A DNA stretch of 64,000 bases from Prochlorococcus marinus str. MIT 0917 (GTDB lineage Bacteria; Cyanobacteriota; Cyanobacteriia; PCC-6307; Cyanobiaceae). Under the pieces are notes generated by a model that made no database searches, was not told the origin of the DNA, and saw only the letters and a program-made list of their open reading frames with translations. This document shows positions 37,287 to 46,670 of this stretch, piece by piece. Each line of letters begins with the position of its first letter. The stretch's first letter is position 1. The stretch is taken from NCBI RefSeq assembly GCF_027359575.1, contig NZ_CP114784.1, forward strand, positions 1,549,819 to 1,613,818, in the 5' to 3' direction. A program made the translations under genes and the position numbers.

Positions 37287-39623
37287 TTAACTAATTCCTG
37301 TTCTAGCGATATCTAAGACATCAACCATTGAACGTATTTGATTGATAGTAATTTCTAATTGATTAACACTTTCCAGTTCAACTCTAAGGTCTATGCATGC
37401 AGGTTTGCCATGAGATGTCTTAACTCTTGCATCGATTACATTAATACCTCTATCAGAAAGTCTCATTAATATGTCTTTAAGTACTCCCACTCTATCAATA
37501 ACTTCAATTCTTAATTGAATAGGAAATTTCTCTTCTTTGCTATGTGTGTTGCTATTCCACTTGACTGATAGTCTTCTATCGTTAGGTACTGATTGTATAT
37601 TGACACAATTAGTTCGATGTATTGTGATTCCATGATTACCAAGTGCAACTGTTCCAAGTATTGATTCTCCTGGTAAAGGACTGCAACATCCCCCTAGTCG
37701 ATAGTCAAGCCCTTCTAAGCCAACTATTGGCGAATATTTTGTTTGAGATGTTTTTAATTTGTTTGAAGTTAGATTTGCTTGTGACCCAATTTGGTTGGCC
37801 AGTTCGATATCGCTTAATTCAGTCTCAGGTAGCTGGTTTTGTATTTTTATCTCTTCTCTAAATCTATTAATTACTTGATGTAGGGTTAATGCTCCAAATC
37901 CAAGTGCGGCTAATAAATCTTCTGTAGACTTTAGATTACATCTCTCAGCAACTTTAGTTATTGCTTCACCTTTTAGTAAATTATCAATTCCTTTACGACC
38001 AAATTCTTGTTCTAGTAGTTCCTTCCCTCTTAGTATTGTTTCTTGACGATGACTTTTTTTATACCATTGTCTAATGCGATTTCTAGCTGTGGGAGTGGCT
38101 ACATAGTTTAACCAATCTAAGCTTGGATGAGAGCTCTTGTGAGTTAGGATCTCAACGAAATCTCCATTTTCAAGAGGTGTTGACAGCACGCAAAGACGAT
38201 CATTGATTCTAGCACCATTGCAATGATTCCCTACTTCAGAGTGAATACGATAAGCAAAATCGATTGCTGTTGAACCATTCCTTAATCCCAGAACATCTCC
38301 TTTTGGAGTGAAAACAAATACTTCTTCATCAAATAAATCCTCTTTAATTGAAGCAAGGTAGTCATTATGATCATTGACTCCATCTTCTTGTTGCCATTCA
38401 ACTAATTGGCGTAACCAATTAAATTTTTCTGAATCAGGATTAGCAGGAGATCCTCCTTCTTTGTATTTCCAGTGAGCTGCAATTCCAAATTCTGAAACCC
38501 TGTGCATTTCTGGCGTCCTTATTTGTACTTCAATAGGTCTGTGTCTACCAATTACAGCTGTATGGAGCGACTGATAGCCATTCGGTTTTGGGAGACCTAT
38601 ATAGTCTTTAAACCGACCAGGTATTGGCCTGAATGTGTCATGGACGACAGCAAGAGCTCGATAACATGTCTCGACATCTGAGACAATAATCCTAAGAGCA
38701 GCAACATCAAAAATTTCATGAAATTCTTTTTGTTGTCTTTGCATTTTGCTCCATATTCCATATAAATGCTTTGGCCTTCCACTAACTTCACATTGGCTAA
38801 GTCCTGCTGAGCTCAGGCGGTCTTTTAACAATTGAACAGTTACATTTAATCTCTCTTCCCTTTCACTACGCTTACTAGCTATTTGTTGTTGAATTTCCCT
38901 GAAGGGATCTGGCTCTATAAGTTTAAATGCTAGGTCTTCTAGCTCCCATTTGAAGCGTCCTATTCCTAAACGGTTTGCGAGTGGAGCATAAATTTCTCTC
39001 GTTTCTTTAGCTATTCGTGTTTGCTTCTCTTTGTCTAAGTAACTAATAGTTCTCATATTGTGTAGCCTATCTGCAAGCTTCACTAATACAACTCGAATAT
39101 CGCTAGCCATAGCTAGAAACATTTTACGTAGGTTTTCTGCTTGTGCTTCTGTCCGATTATTAAAATGGATTCCGCCCAATTTAGTTACACCTTCAACTAG
39201 ATATCTAACTTCACTACCAAAATACCCCTCGAGTTGTTCTGGTGTTATGTCTGTATCTTCGACGACGTCATGTAAAAAACCTGCTGCAATTACACTAGCG
39301 CTTGCACCTATCTCTCTTAGTAAGTCTGCTACGGCAACTGGATGGGTTATGTAAGGTTCACCACTTTTTCTGTATTGCCCTTTATGCAATTGAAATGCAA
39401 GATCAAATGCGGCAACTAAAAGTGCTTCTGAGTCTCTTGGGCAACTTGCTCCTATCCCCGGAGGAATATTTTCAATGCAATTTTTTAACCACTCTGGCAG
39501 AATAATTTCATAATCATCAATATGTTTGATTTGATCAGTTCTAAGTTGAGGCTGGCCATCAAAAAATTCATCACAGACTAAATGAGTCTGGTTTGAATTG
39601 TATGCAGAGGTGACTTTAGGCAT
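37287..39623 (-). CDS. spoT: Bifunctional (p)ppGpp synthetase/hydrolase (Rel/Spo homologue)
   Basis: Long RSH protein controlling the stringent response. Domains in order: HD hydrolase with FLHDVVEDTDITPEQL (His and Asp near 118-119), synthetase with FKDYIGLPKPNGYQSLHTAV (about 345-364), TGS (EVFVFTPKGDVLGLRNGS) and a C-terminal ACT domain (RIEVIDRVGVLKDIL). Both catalytic regions look intact. ATG 39623 is chosen; a GTG two codons upstream (39629) is possible. About 778 residues. Confidence 0.96.
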   Translation of the reverse strand: MPKVTSAYNSNQTHLVCDEFFDGQPQLRTDQIKHIDDYEIILPEWLKNCIENIPPGIGASCPRDSEALLVAAFDLAFQLHKGQYRKSGEPYITHPVAVADLLREIGASASVIAAGFLHDVVEDTDITPEQLEGYFGSEVRYLVEGVTKLGGIHFNNRTEAQAENLRKMFLAMASDIRVVLVKLADRLHNMRTISYLDKEKQTRIAKETREIYAPLANRLGIGRFKWELEDLAFKLIEPDPFREIQQQIASKRSEREERLNVTVQLLKDRLSSAGLSQCEVSGRPKHLYGIWSKMQRQQKEFHEIFDVAALRIIVSDVETCYRALAVVHDTFRPIPGRFKDYIGLPKPNGYQSLHTAVIGRHRPIEVQIRTPEMHRVSEFGIAAHWKYKEGGSPANPDSEKFNWLRQLVEWQQEDGVNDHNDYLASIKEDLFDEEVFVFTPKGDVLGLRNGSTAIDFAYRIHSEVGNHCNGARINDRLCVLSTPLENGDFVEILTHKSSHPSLDWLNYVATPTARNRIRQWYKKSHRQETILRGKELLEQEFGRKGIDNLLKGEAITKVAERCNLKSTEDLLAALGFGALTLHQVINRFREEIKIQNQLPETELSDIELANQIGSQANLTSNKLKTSQTKYSPIVGLEGLDYRLGGCCSPLPGESILGTVALGNHGITIHRTNCVNIQSVPNDRRLSVKWNSNTHSKEEKFPIQLRIEVIDRVGVLKDILMRLSDRGINVIDARVKTSHGKPACIDLRVELESVNQLEITINQIRSMVDVLDIARTGIS

Positions 39624-39678
39624 CAGCACCGGAGCTTAATTTATTTTATTCAAACTCAACATTTCTTGCTACCTTTTT

Positions 39679-41283
39679 ATGAATAATTCATCAAAAGAAG
39701 TTTTAAAGATAAATAAACTAAATGCTATTTATCCAAATACCTCATTTTTAGTGTTAAGAGGACTAAATCTGAATATAAATCGTGGCGATAGGCTTGCATT
39801 AGTTGGTAGTTCAGGATGTGGTAAAAGTACTGTTGCTAAGGCTGTAATGCAGCTCCTTCCCAATGGATGTGATTGTGATGGTGAGATTGTTTTAAATGGA
39901 AAAAATGTATTGGATCTAGACAAGGCTTCTTTACAAACTATTCGAGGGAAAGAGGTGGGATTGATATTTCAGGACCCAATGTCACGTTTAAATCCTTTAA
40001 TGACTGTTGGTGATCATTTGGTTGATACTTTTCAAGCTCATGATAATTCTGAACCAATTGAAAACTTAGTGAAAAAAGCTAAAAGTATTTTAGAAAAAGT
40101 TGGAATAGATCCTTTAAGGTTTAATTCTTTTCCGCATGAATTCAGTGGAGGGATGAGACAACGTGTAGCAATTGCTTTGGCAATTTGTTTAAGACCTCCT
40201 TTGATCATTGCTGATGAACCTACAACTAGTTTGGATACATTAATAGCTGATCAAATCATGGGTGAACTGAGTTTACTTTGTGATGAAATTGGAACTGCCT
40301 TACTATTAATTAGTCATGATTTATCTATGGCATATAAATGGTGTAATAAAATTGCAATACTTGATTGCGGTCAAATAGTAGAATCTGGAAATATAAAAGA
40401 GATAGTTGGTAATCCAAAAACTGAGATTGCTAAAAAATTAGTTAATGCAGCCAAAATTCTAGAGGGTTCTGAGAGAGAAATAATGAAAAAAAGTGATGCA
40501 TTATTGAGAGTAAATAGATTACGTTGTTGGCATGATTTAGGCTTTTGGCCGTTCAATTCTTTTTGGTTGAAAGCTGTTAATGAAGTTACCTTCTCTTTGT
40601 ATGAAAGTGAAACTATTGGTATCGTAGGTCCATCAGGATGTGGCAAGAGCACTCTGTGTAGAGCGTTGGCTGGTTTATTGCCTACTAGAGGTGGAAGTGT
40701 TTTTTTTCTTGGAAAGAATATTTCAAATATGAATGGAAAATCTTTAAAACAACTACGTAAATATATTCAAATTATTTTTCAAGATCCTTCTGCTTCTTTG
40801 AATCCTAAGATGTCAGTAATTGATGCAATTATAGATCCAATTCTTATCCATAAATTGCTAAGTCGGCCTCAAGCTAGAGAAAAAGCTCGTACTCTTTTAG
40901 AACTAGTTGGTTTAACGCCCACAGCAATGTATGAACAACGCTTACCTTTTCAGCTTTCAGGCGGACAACAGCAAAGAGTAGTTATTGCAAGAGCACTTGC
41001 ACTTAATCCTAAAATACTTATCTGTGATGAAAGTGTCAGTATGTTAGATGCTGAAATACAAGCAGAAGTTTTGGAGTTGCTACGCTCTTTGCAAGAAAAA
41101 TTAAAACTGTCTATGTTGTTCATAACCCATGATTTGTCAGTTGCGGCAGGCTTTTGTCACCGAGTATTAGTGTTTGATAAAGGGAAAATTATCGAAGAGA
41201 ATTCTGGTAAGAATTTGTTAAATAATCCTCAAAAACATCTCACAAAAAAAATGGTAAATGCATGTCCTAGACTTCCTAAATAA
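39679..41283 (+). CDS. ABC transporter ATPase, two fused ATP-binding domains (peptide/nickel type)
   Basis: A single 534-residue protein with two complete ABC cassettes, like DppD and DppF joined. Cassette one has Walker A GSSGCGKST (43-51), signature FSGGMRQR (about 154) and IIADEPTTSLD. Cassette two has GPSGCGKST (about 317), LSGGQQQR (about 425) and LICDESVSMLD, where the usual Glu is kept in DES. Its partner permeases and binding protein are not adjacent. It overlaps the convergent rluD gene by 8 bases. Substrate is unknown, and peptide import is inferred from family. Confidence 0.9.
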   Translation: MNNSSKEVLKINKLNAIYPNTSFLVLRGLNLNINRGDRLALVGSSGCGKSTVAKAVMQLLPNGCDCDGEIVLNGKNVLDLDKASLQTIRGKEVGLIFQDPMSRLNPLMTVGDHLVDTFQAHDNSEPIENLVKKAKSILEKVGIDPLRFNSFPHEFSGGMRQRVAIALAICLRPPLIIADEPTTSLDTLIADQIMGELSLLCDEIGTALLLISHDLSMAYKWCNKIAILDCGQIVESGNIKEIVGNPKTEIAKKLVNAAKILEGSEREIMKKSDALLRVNRLRCWHDLGFWPFNSFWLKAVNEVTFSLYESETIGIVGPSGCGKSTLCRALAGLLPTRGGSVFFLGKNISNMNGKSLKQLRKYIQIIFQDPSASLNPKMSVIDAIIDPILIHKLLSRPQAREKARTLLELVGLTPTAMYEQRLPFQLSGGQQQRVVIARALALNPKILICDESVSMLDAEIQAEVLELLRSLQEKLKLSMLFITHDLSVAAGFCHRVLVFDKGKIIEENSGKNLLNNPQKHLTKKMVNACPRLPK

Positions 41284-42247
41284 TATTATTTTTATATTGT
41301 AAAACTTTTAAAAGTCGTTCAAAATCTGTAGGTAATGGAGCTGTAAACTTCATTTTTTCTAATGTTATTGGGTGTATTAAACCTAATTCAATTGCATGTA
41401 AAGCTTGGCCACCAAGTTTAATAGGCAATTTTTTACACCTACTATAAGTTTGATCTCCAATAATAGGATGACCTATGTGTGCACTATGAACACGAATTTG
41501 ATGCGTTCTACCTGTATTAAGTTTGAATTTAAGAAGAGAAAAATTTCCCAGATTTTCAATTAATTTCCAATGTGTACAAGCATATCTACCAGATTCCTCA
41601 TCAACTACAGCATATTTTTTTCTATCTTTTGGATGTCGACCAATACATCCGACAATCATACCTTCATTGTCTTTAATCGCTCCATGGACAACAGCAATAT
41701 AATTTCTTGAGGCTACTCTTTTTTGTATTTGAATTTGTAGTTTAACTAAGGCTTCTTGAGTCTTCGCTACTACAATGCATCCAGTTGTGTCTTTATCTAA
41801 GCGATGAACTATCCCAGGTCTTAATTTACCTCCGATGCCTGGTAAGTTTGGACAATGATTTATTAAACCATTGACTAAAGTTCCTGATTTATTCCCTGGT
41901 GCAGGATGAACTGCTATCCCTGCTGTTTTATTAATGACTATTAAATGATTATCTTCGTATAAAATATCCAAATCAATTTTTTCTGGTTTTAAGTAAGGAA
42001 GAGGCTCAGGTGGTGGAACCCAAAGTTGAATAATGTCACCTGGCCTAACGGGAGTTTTCGCTTTTCCAATTTTACCGTTCACTTTTGCAAACCCCGCTTC
42101 AATGAATTTCTGAATATGAGCCCTACTTTGTTCGGCTCGTTGACTTACCAGCCATCTATCAAGACGCATAGGTAAAGGCTTCTTATATTCACTCTCAAAT
42201 AATTCACCTGGTCCCTGCCCAAATTCATGTTTGATTTCTTTATTCAT
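41276..42247 (-). CDS. rluD: 23S rRNA pseudouridine synthase, RluD family
   Basis: RluA-type pseudouridine synthase with an N-terminal S4 RNA-binding domain (RLDRWLVSQRAEQSRAHIQK, 28-47) and the catalytic motif GIVHRLDKDTTGCIVVAKT (145-163, Asp 151). Length 323 and the S4 domain favour RluD, which modifies 23S helix 69. The target is inferred. It overlaps rbgA by 4 bases (ATGA type). Confidence 0.93.
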   Translation of the reverse strand: MNKEIKHEFGQGPGELFESEYKKPLPMRLDRWLVSQRAEQSRAHIQKFIEAGFAKVNGKIGKAKTPVRPGDIIQLWVPPPEPLPYLKPEKIDLDILYEDNHLIVINKTAGIAVHPAPGNKSGTLVNGLINHCPNLPGIGGKLRPGIVHRLDKDTTGCIVVAKTQEALVKLQIQIQKRVASRNYIAVVHGAIKDNEGMIVGCIGRHPKDRKKYAVVDEESGRYACTHWKLIENLGNFSLLKFKLNTGRTHQIRVHSAHIGHPIIGDQTYSRCKKLPIKLGGQALHAIELGLIHPITLEKMKFTAPLPTDFERLLKVLQYKNNII

Positions 42248-43110
42248 TGGGGGAGTTCAAGAGAAATATTACCCAATAAATTTTTGCGAAAATCATCAAG
42301 TAATCTTTGAGACATTCTTCTAGTATCTCCAGAAGTGTGACGTTCTGCTGCTGAAAGTAGCCATGATGATTTGTCTTTAATAGTTTCATTGACAAATGTT
42401 CCATATCTATTTTGAAGACACATTGACTTGATTCCCGCTTCTTGGGTGTTTTCTAATGTCTCAAGAAGCTTCATAAAGTTAATGGCTACTTGTTCAGTAT
42501 CGTATGCGGCTTGACCAATATCATCACAAATGGCCAATTTTAATGCGGCATTTTGATCTTCAAATCTAGGCGGCAGAACACCAGGAGCATCCAATAGATC
42601 AAGATCTTGTCCCAATCTTACCCATCTCAAACTTCTTGTGACCCCAGGTTTTCTTGAGCTAGATACAACCTTCTTTTTAACGAGTCTGTTAATGAGAGCA
42701 GATTTTCCAACATTTGGGAAACCAAGAGTTAAAACTCTAATTGCACGATTTCTCATTCCTCGGTCGAGACGTCTTTGATTTAACTCTTGCCCAGCTCGAA
42801 TAGCGGCTTGTTTTATTTGGAGCACGCCTGTTCCAGCTTTTGCATCACACCACCATGGGACTTTTCCTTCTGACCTTAGTTTTTTATCCCAAGCTTTATG
42901 GGCATCAATATTAATCATGTCTTTTCTATTAATAACTAATATTTGCTTCTTTCCTTTTAACCATTTTTGAAGATATGGATGAGAAGTGGCGAGAGGTATC
43001 CTTGCGTCACGCACTTCGAAAACTAGATCAACTTTATTCAGATGCTCTTTTAATTGTTTTTCTGCTTTAGCAATATGCCCTGGATACCATTGTATAAGCT
43101 GCTTGTTCAC
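42244..43110 (-). CDS. rbgA: Ribosome biogenesis GTPase (YlqF/RbgA)
   Basis: Circularly permuted GTPase for assembly of the large ribosomal subunit. The order G4 then G1 is seen: VINRKDM (about 59-65) precedes GFPNVGKSALIN (about 129-140), then G3 LDAPGVLPP. N-terminus IQWYPGHIAKAEKQLKEHL is typical. Length 288. It reads before rluD with a 4-base overlap, two ribosome-maturation genes in one transcript. Confidence 0.96.
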   Translation of the reverse strand: MNKQLIQWYPGHIAKAEKQLKEHLNKVDLVFEVRDARIPLATSHPYLQKWLKGKKQILVINRKDMINIDAHKAWDKKLRSEGKVPWWCDAKAGTGVLQIKQAAIRAGQELNQRRLDRGMRNRAIRVLTLGFPNVGKSALINRLVKKKVVSSSRKPGVTRSLRWVRLGQDLDLLDAPGVLPPRFEDQNAALKLAICDDIGQAAYDTEQVAINFMKLLETLENTQEAGIKSMCLQNRYGTFVNETIKDKSSWLLSAAERHTSGDTRRMSQRLLDDFRKNLLGNISLELPQ

Positions 43111-43592
43111 TGAATTTTAAAAAGAAGTTGGATTAAATTGACTAATTTAAATTTTGTAAAAGTTGATTTTTGATTTCTTTTGGGAGTGTAGTTTTAAAAA
43201 ACTTAAGTTCAACTTATCATCTGAAAAGATTAAATAAGTTGATAATAATAATTGAATTATTCAGAATATCCCGATGGTAGTTAAATTTTTATTGATTAAT
43301 CTAGATTGACAGAATTACAATATTTAATAACTTGCCGGTGGAAAAAATTCCTTATGCATTAGGTTCACAAAAAAATTGATTTTTTAGCCTTATATTAAAA
43401 GTTTGTTTTTTCCAGTCATTGAGGGCATTTTAGGGGTAATTAATTGTTTTAAGTATAGACTTTTAATACCTAAAAAGACGTTTTTAGTTTCTTATAAGGT
43501 TTAGGTAGATTTTTTCTGTGTCTTAGTAATTACCCAATTCGTGCCTTTCAAGAGCTATGGTCACTCAGTTTCCTTTCTGAATCCCATACATT
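43111..43592. other. 482-base gene-free stretch upstream of pgk and rbgA
   Basis: The longest non-coding stretch in the window. It must hold the divergent promoters for rbgA (minus) and pgk (plus). I see a 10-base palindrome (43200-43209), a nested hairpin (43210-43241) and no reading frame worth calling. No tRNA-like structure was found. Confidence 0.6.
43210..43241. repeat. Nested hairpin with GAAA loop
   Basis: CAACTTAT (43210-43217) pairs with ATAAGTTG (43234-43241). Inside, ATCT (43219-43222) pairs with AGAT (43227-43230) around a GAAA tetraloop. No T-run follows, so it is not a simple terminator. It could be part of a 5' leader or small RNA. Confidence 0.4.
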
Positions 43593-44798
43593 ATGTCTAA
43601 GCGTTCCCTGTCAAGTCTCGGCGCTGAAGACTTATGCGGCAAACGTGTGTTAGTGAGAGTTGATTTTAATGTCCCATTAGGAGATGAGGGGCAAATAACT
43701 GATGACACAAGAATTCGTGCTGCTTTACCAACTATTAATGACCTGCTTGAGAAGAGTGCAAGAGTTATTCTTTCTGCGCATTTTGGTAGGCCAAAAGGAG
43801 AGGTTAATGAAACAATGCGTTTGACTTCTGTTGCTCAAAGACTAAGTGAATTGCTTGGTAAAACAGTTGTAAAAACTGAAAGTTGTGTAGGAGCTGAAGC
43901 CAAGTCAAAAGTAGATGCTATGTCCAATGGCGATGTTGTTCTTTTGGAAAATGTTCGATTTATTGCTGGGGAAGAAAAAAACGATACAGAATTTGCAAAG
44001 GAATTAGCTTCTTTGGCAGAAGTCTATGTTAATGATGCTTTTGGAGCCGCCCACCGCGCTCATGCCTCAACTGAGGGGGTTACAAAGTTCTTAAGTCCAT
44101 GTGTTGCTGGTTATTTAATGGAAAAAGAACTTAAGTACCTTCAAGGAGCTGTAGATCAACCTAAAAGACCCTTGGCAGCAATAGTTGGCGGTTCAAAAGT
44201 AAGCAGTAAGATCGGGGTTTTGGAGTCTTTGATTGATAAATGCGACAAGATAATTGTTGGTGGAGGGATGATATTTACTTTTTATAAAGCTCGGGGATTA
44301 TCTGTTGGTAATAGTCTTGTCGAAGAAGATAAGCTCGAATTGGCAAGTGATTTGGAGAAGAAAGCTAAAGATAAAGGAGTTGAGTTCCTTTTGCCTAGTG
44401 ATGTTGTGTTAGCCGATAATTTTTCTCCTGATGCTAATAGCAAATCTTCCAAAGTTGATGCTATTAGCGAGGGTTGGATGGGATTGGATATTGGTTCAGA
44501 ATCAGTTGCACTTTTTCAGGATGCACTGAAAGATTGCAAAACTGTTATTTGGAATGGACCGATGGGTGTTTTTGAATTTGAGAAATTTGCAAATGGAACA
44601 AATGCGATAGCAAATACTTTGGCTGAATTAAGTGCTCAAGGATGCTGCACAATTATTGGAGGTGGAGATTCAGTGGCAGCAGTTGAGAAAGCAGGTTTAG
44701 CAAAAAACATGTCTCATATCTCGACTGGGGGTGGTGCTAGCCTGGAGCTCTTGGAAGGGAAAGTTCTTCCTGGTGTTTCTGCTTTAGATGATGTTTAA
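43593..44798 (+). CDS. pgk: Phosphoglycerate kinase
   Basis: Calvin cycle and glycolytic enzyme interconverting 1,3-bisphosphoglycerate and 3-phosphoglycerate with ATP/ADP. The signature [16 protein letters not shown] (about 18-33), AHFGRPKGE, and nucleotide-binding [13 protein letters not shown] near the C-terminus are intact. Length 401. It is followed by a hairpin with a T-run (44826-44861). Confidence 0.99.
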   Translation: MSKRSLSSLGAEDLCGKRVLVRVDFNVPLGDEGQITDDTRIRAALPTINDLLEKSARVILSAHFGRPKGEVNETMRLTSVAQRLSELLGKTVVKTESCVGAEAKSKVDAMSNGDVVLLENVRFIAGEEKNDTEFAKELASLAEVYVNDAFGAAHRAHASTEGVTKFLSPCVAGYLMEKELKYLQGAVDQPKRPLAAIVGGSKVSSKIGVLESLIDKCDKIIVGGGMIFTFYKARGLSVGNSLVEEDKLELASDLEKKAKDKGVEFLLPSDVVLADNFSPDANSKSSKVDAISEGWMGLDIGSESVALFQDALKDCKTVIWNGPMGVFEFEKFANGTNAIANTLAELSAQGCCTIIGGGDSVAAVEKAGLAKNMSHISTGGGASLELLEGKVLPGVSALDDV

Positions 44799-44825
44799 TA
44801 ATTTCAATTTAATTTGATGATTAAT

Positions 44826-44861
44826 ACAAGTAAGTTTTATAAACCTACTTGTATTTTTTTT
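44826..44861 (+). terminator. Rho-independent terminator of pgk
   Basis: ACAAGTA (44826-44832) pairs with TACTTGT (44846-44852), with further pairing inside, and an ATTTTTTTT tract follows. The hairpin overlaps the last codons of the convergent exported-protein gene that ends at 44837. Confidence 0.7.
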
Positions 44862-45556
44862 GTAATTAAATAAATCCCTTCTGGATGCGTAATGATTGCT
44901 GAGATGGTTTGAGAACCAGGTTTTAAGGGTGCTTGAATATATTTAAATAGACCACCTGATTGATTAGGCTTAATCCCAAAGATTTCATTTGATATTTTCT
45001 TATTATCTTCATTTTTAAGTATGATCATCCCACTAGCAGTTAAAGAATTGTCTAATGGTTTTTCAATAATTAAATTCATTTCATATTTTTCACCAGTGAG
45101 AACTTTTTCTGGAGACACGATTTTTATAATAAGAGGTGATTTTTGGCTATTCAGAATTGATTCTTCATCAACAACTTTATAGCTTCTGATCTTATTTTTG
45201 TAAGTCTCTAACTTGACAGTTTGTTTGGTATGTAGATTATAAATTTGATCATTAATTTTTCTTGTAGATATGATTTTGATATTTAGAAATGATTTGTTTC
45301 GATAATTGCTTATTGGTTGAATTGACCATTTTGCATCTTTATATTTTCGCCTGAAGTCTAAATACTGTTTATTAAATTGATTGAATGATTTTTGCAGAAA
45401 TAGCTCTTTTAGCAAATTATCCTCTCTTTGGTTAAGAAGTTCCTCTAATTGATTAATTAATGACTGATTATCTACATTTTTACTAAAAGCAGAATTGATC
45501 ATTAGGGGATATAACAATAAAAAAACTATTGCTTTAGCTATCAGTGAATTTCGCAC
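44837..45556 (-). CDS. Predicted exported protein, function unknown
   Basis: 239 residues with a signal peptide: basic start MRNSLIAK, hydrophobic core AIVFLLLYPLMI and a likely cut after the SAFS segment (about 21-25). The mature part has a charged helical region (27-75) and a beta-rich region from about 80 with an immunoglobulin-like feel (LTGEKYEMNLIIEKPL, and GSQTISAIITHPEGIYLIT). I do not recognise the family. It is divergent from murG (55 bases) and converges on pgk, sharing the terminator hairpin. A role in the cell envelope is only a guess. Confidence 0.8.
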   Translation of the reverse strand: MRNSLIAKAIVFLLLYPLMINSAFSKNVDNQSLINQLEELLNQREDNLLKELFLQKSFNQFNKQYLDFRRKYKDAKWSIQPISNYRNKSFLNIKIISTRKINDQIYNLHTKQTVKLETYKNKIRSYKVVDEESILNSQKSPLIIKIVSPEKVLTGEKYEMNLIIEKPLDNSLTASGMIILKNEDNKKISNEIFGIKPNQSGGLFKYIQAPLKPGSQTISAIITHPEGIYLITKKIQVGL

Positions 45557-45611
45557 GCCTACCTTTTTTACTCAATATAACTTAGCCTTCAAGGACAAGG
45601 TTGTTTAATTT

Positions 45612-46670
45612 ATGCCTCGCCTTTTAATTGCTGCAAGCGGAACGGGGGGGCATATTTATCCTGCATTGTCTTTTGCTGATTCACTTCCAAATTCTTGGGA
45701 AATTGAGTGGTTAGGTGTGCCAAATAGGCTAGAGATTGAACTGGTTCCCAAAAAATACAATTTAATAAAGCTGAAAATCGGAGGATTACAAGGAAATATT
45801 TTTAGAAAAATGTTTGATTTTTATAAATTATTATTTGCTTCTATCCGGGTATCTTTTCTATTACGTAAAAAGAAAATTAACGTTGTTTTTACTACTGGTG
45901 GGTATATATCTGCTCCTAGCATTCTCGGTGCAAAACTGACTGGCATCCCTGTTGTGTTGCATGAATCTAATGCTATTCCAGGTAAAGTCACTAGGTTATT
46001 AGGTAGATTTTGTAACCATGTTGCATTAGGAATTCCATCAGCATCTGACTATTTGCCAGGGTGTAGAACAAGTTTTACTGGAACACCTATAAGGTCAGAA
46101 TTTATTTTGGATCAGTCTCTTCCTCCTTGGGCCCCCCGCGGAGAAGGAATACTGATTGTAGTGATGGGAGGTAGTCAAGGCGCAATAAAAATGAACGAGA
46201 TGGTGAGGAATATCTTACCTTGGTTGCTTGGTAAGGGTTGTAGAGTTGTTCATCTGACCGGTAAAAATGATTGTTTCTATAACAAATTAGATAAAGTTGC
46301 TACTAACGCTAATTTGGTTGTAAGACAATTTAGTAATGAAATATCCGCCTTGCTTAAAAATGCTGATCTTGCAATAAGTAGATCAGGATCTGGTGCAATT
46401 TGTGAATTAATGGCAACTAAGACCCCTTCAATTTTAATACCTTTTCCATCTTCTGCTGATCAACATCAAGAACTAAATGCTGCTTATATGGCTAGATATG
46501 GAGGAGCTGTAATAGTGAATCAACATGAGCCAGAAAAAGATATTTTGAAAAAAACTATATCTCATTTGATAGATTCTAATTCTCTCAGTGCAATGAAATT
46601 AAATATGAATAATTTTGATTGTATTAATTCTGAAAATAAGATATTTGAGATTATTAATTCTATTAGTTAA
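45612..46670 (+). CDS. murG: UDP-GlcNAc transferase MurG (lipid II synthesis)
   Basis: Transfers GlcNAc to lipid I on the inner face of the membrane, the last cytoplasmic peptidoglycan step. The GTGGH loop (10-14 in ASGTGGHIYPAL), VVFTTGGYISAP, HESNAIPGKVTR, VVMGGSQGA and the UDP-binding ISRSGSGAICELMA are diagnostic. Length 352. The 3' end overlaps the convergent cobC-like gene by 8 bases. Confidence 0.97.
   Translation: MPRLLIAASGTGGHIYPALSFADSLPNSWEIEWLGVPNRLEIELVPKKYNLIKLKIGGLQGNIFRKMFDFYKLLFASIRVSFLLRKKKINVVFTTGGYISAPSILGAKLTGIPVVLHESNAIPGKVTRLLGRFCNHVALGIPSASDYLPGCRTSFTGTPIRSEFILDQSLPPWAPRGEGILIVVMGGSQGAIKMNEMVRNILPWLLGKGCRVVHLTGKNDCFYNKLDKVATNANLVVRQFSNEISALLKNADLAISRSGSGAICELMATKTPSILIPFPSSADQHQELNAAYMARYGGAVIVNQHEPEKDILKKTISHLIDSNSLSAMKLNMNNFDCINSENKIFEIINSIS

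Noticed and set aside
41281-41292. AT-only palindrome between the ABC ATPase and rluD
   Set aside because: AATAATATTATT is expected by chance in this base composition and has no T-run.
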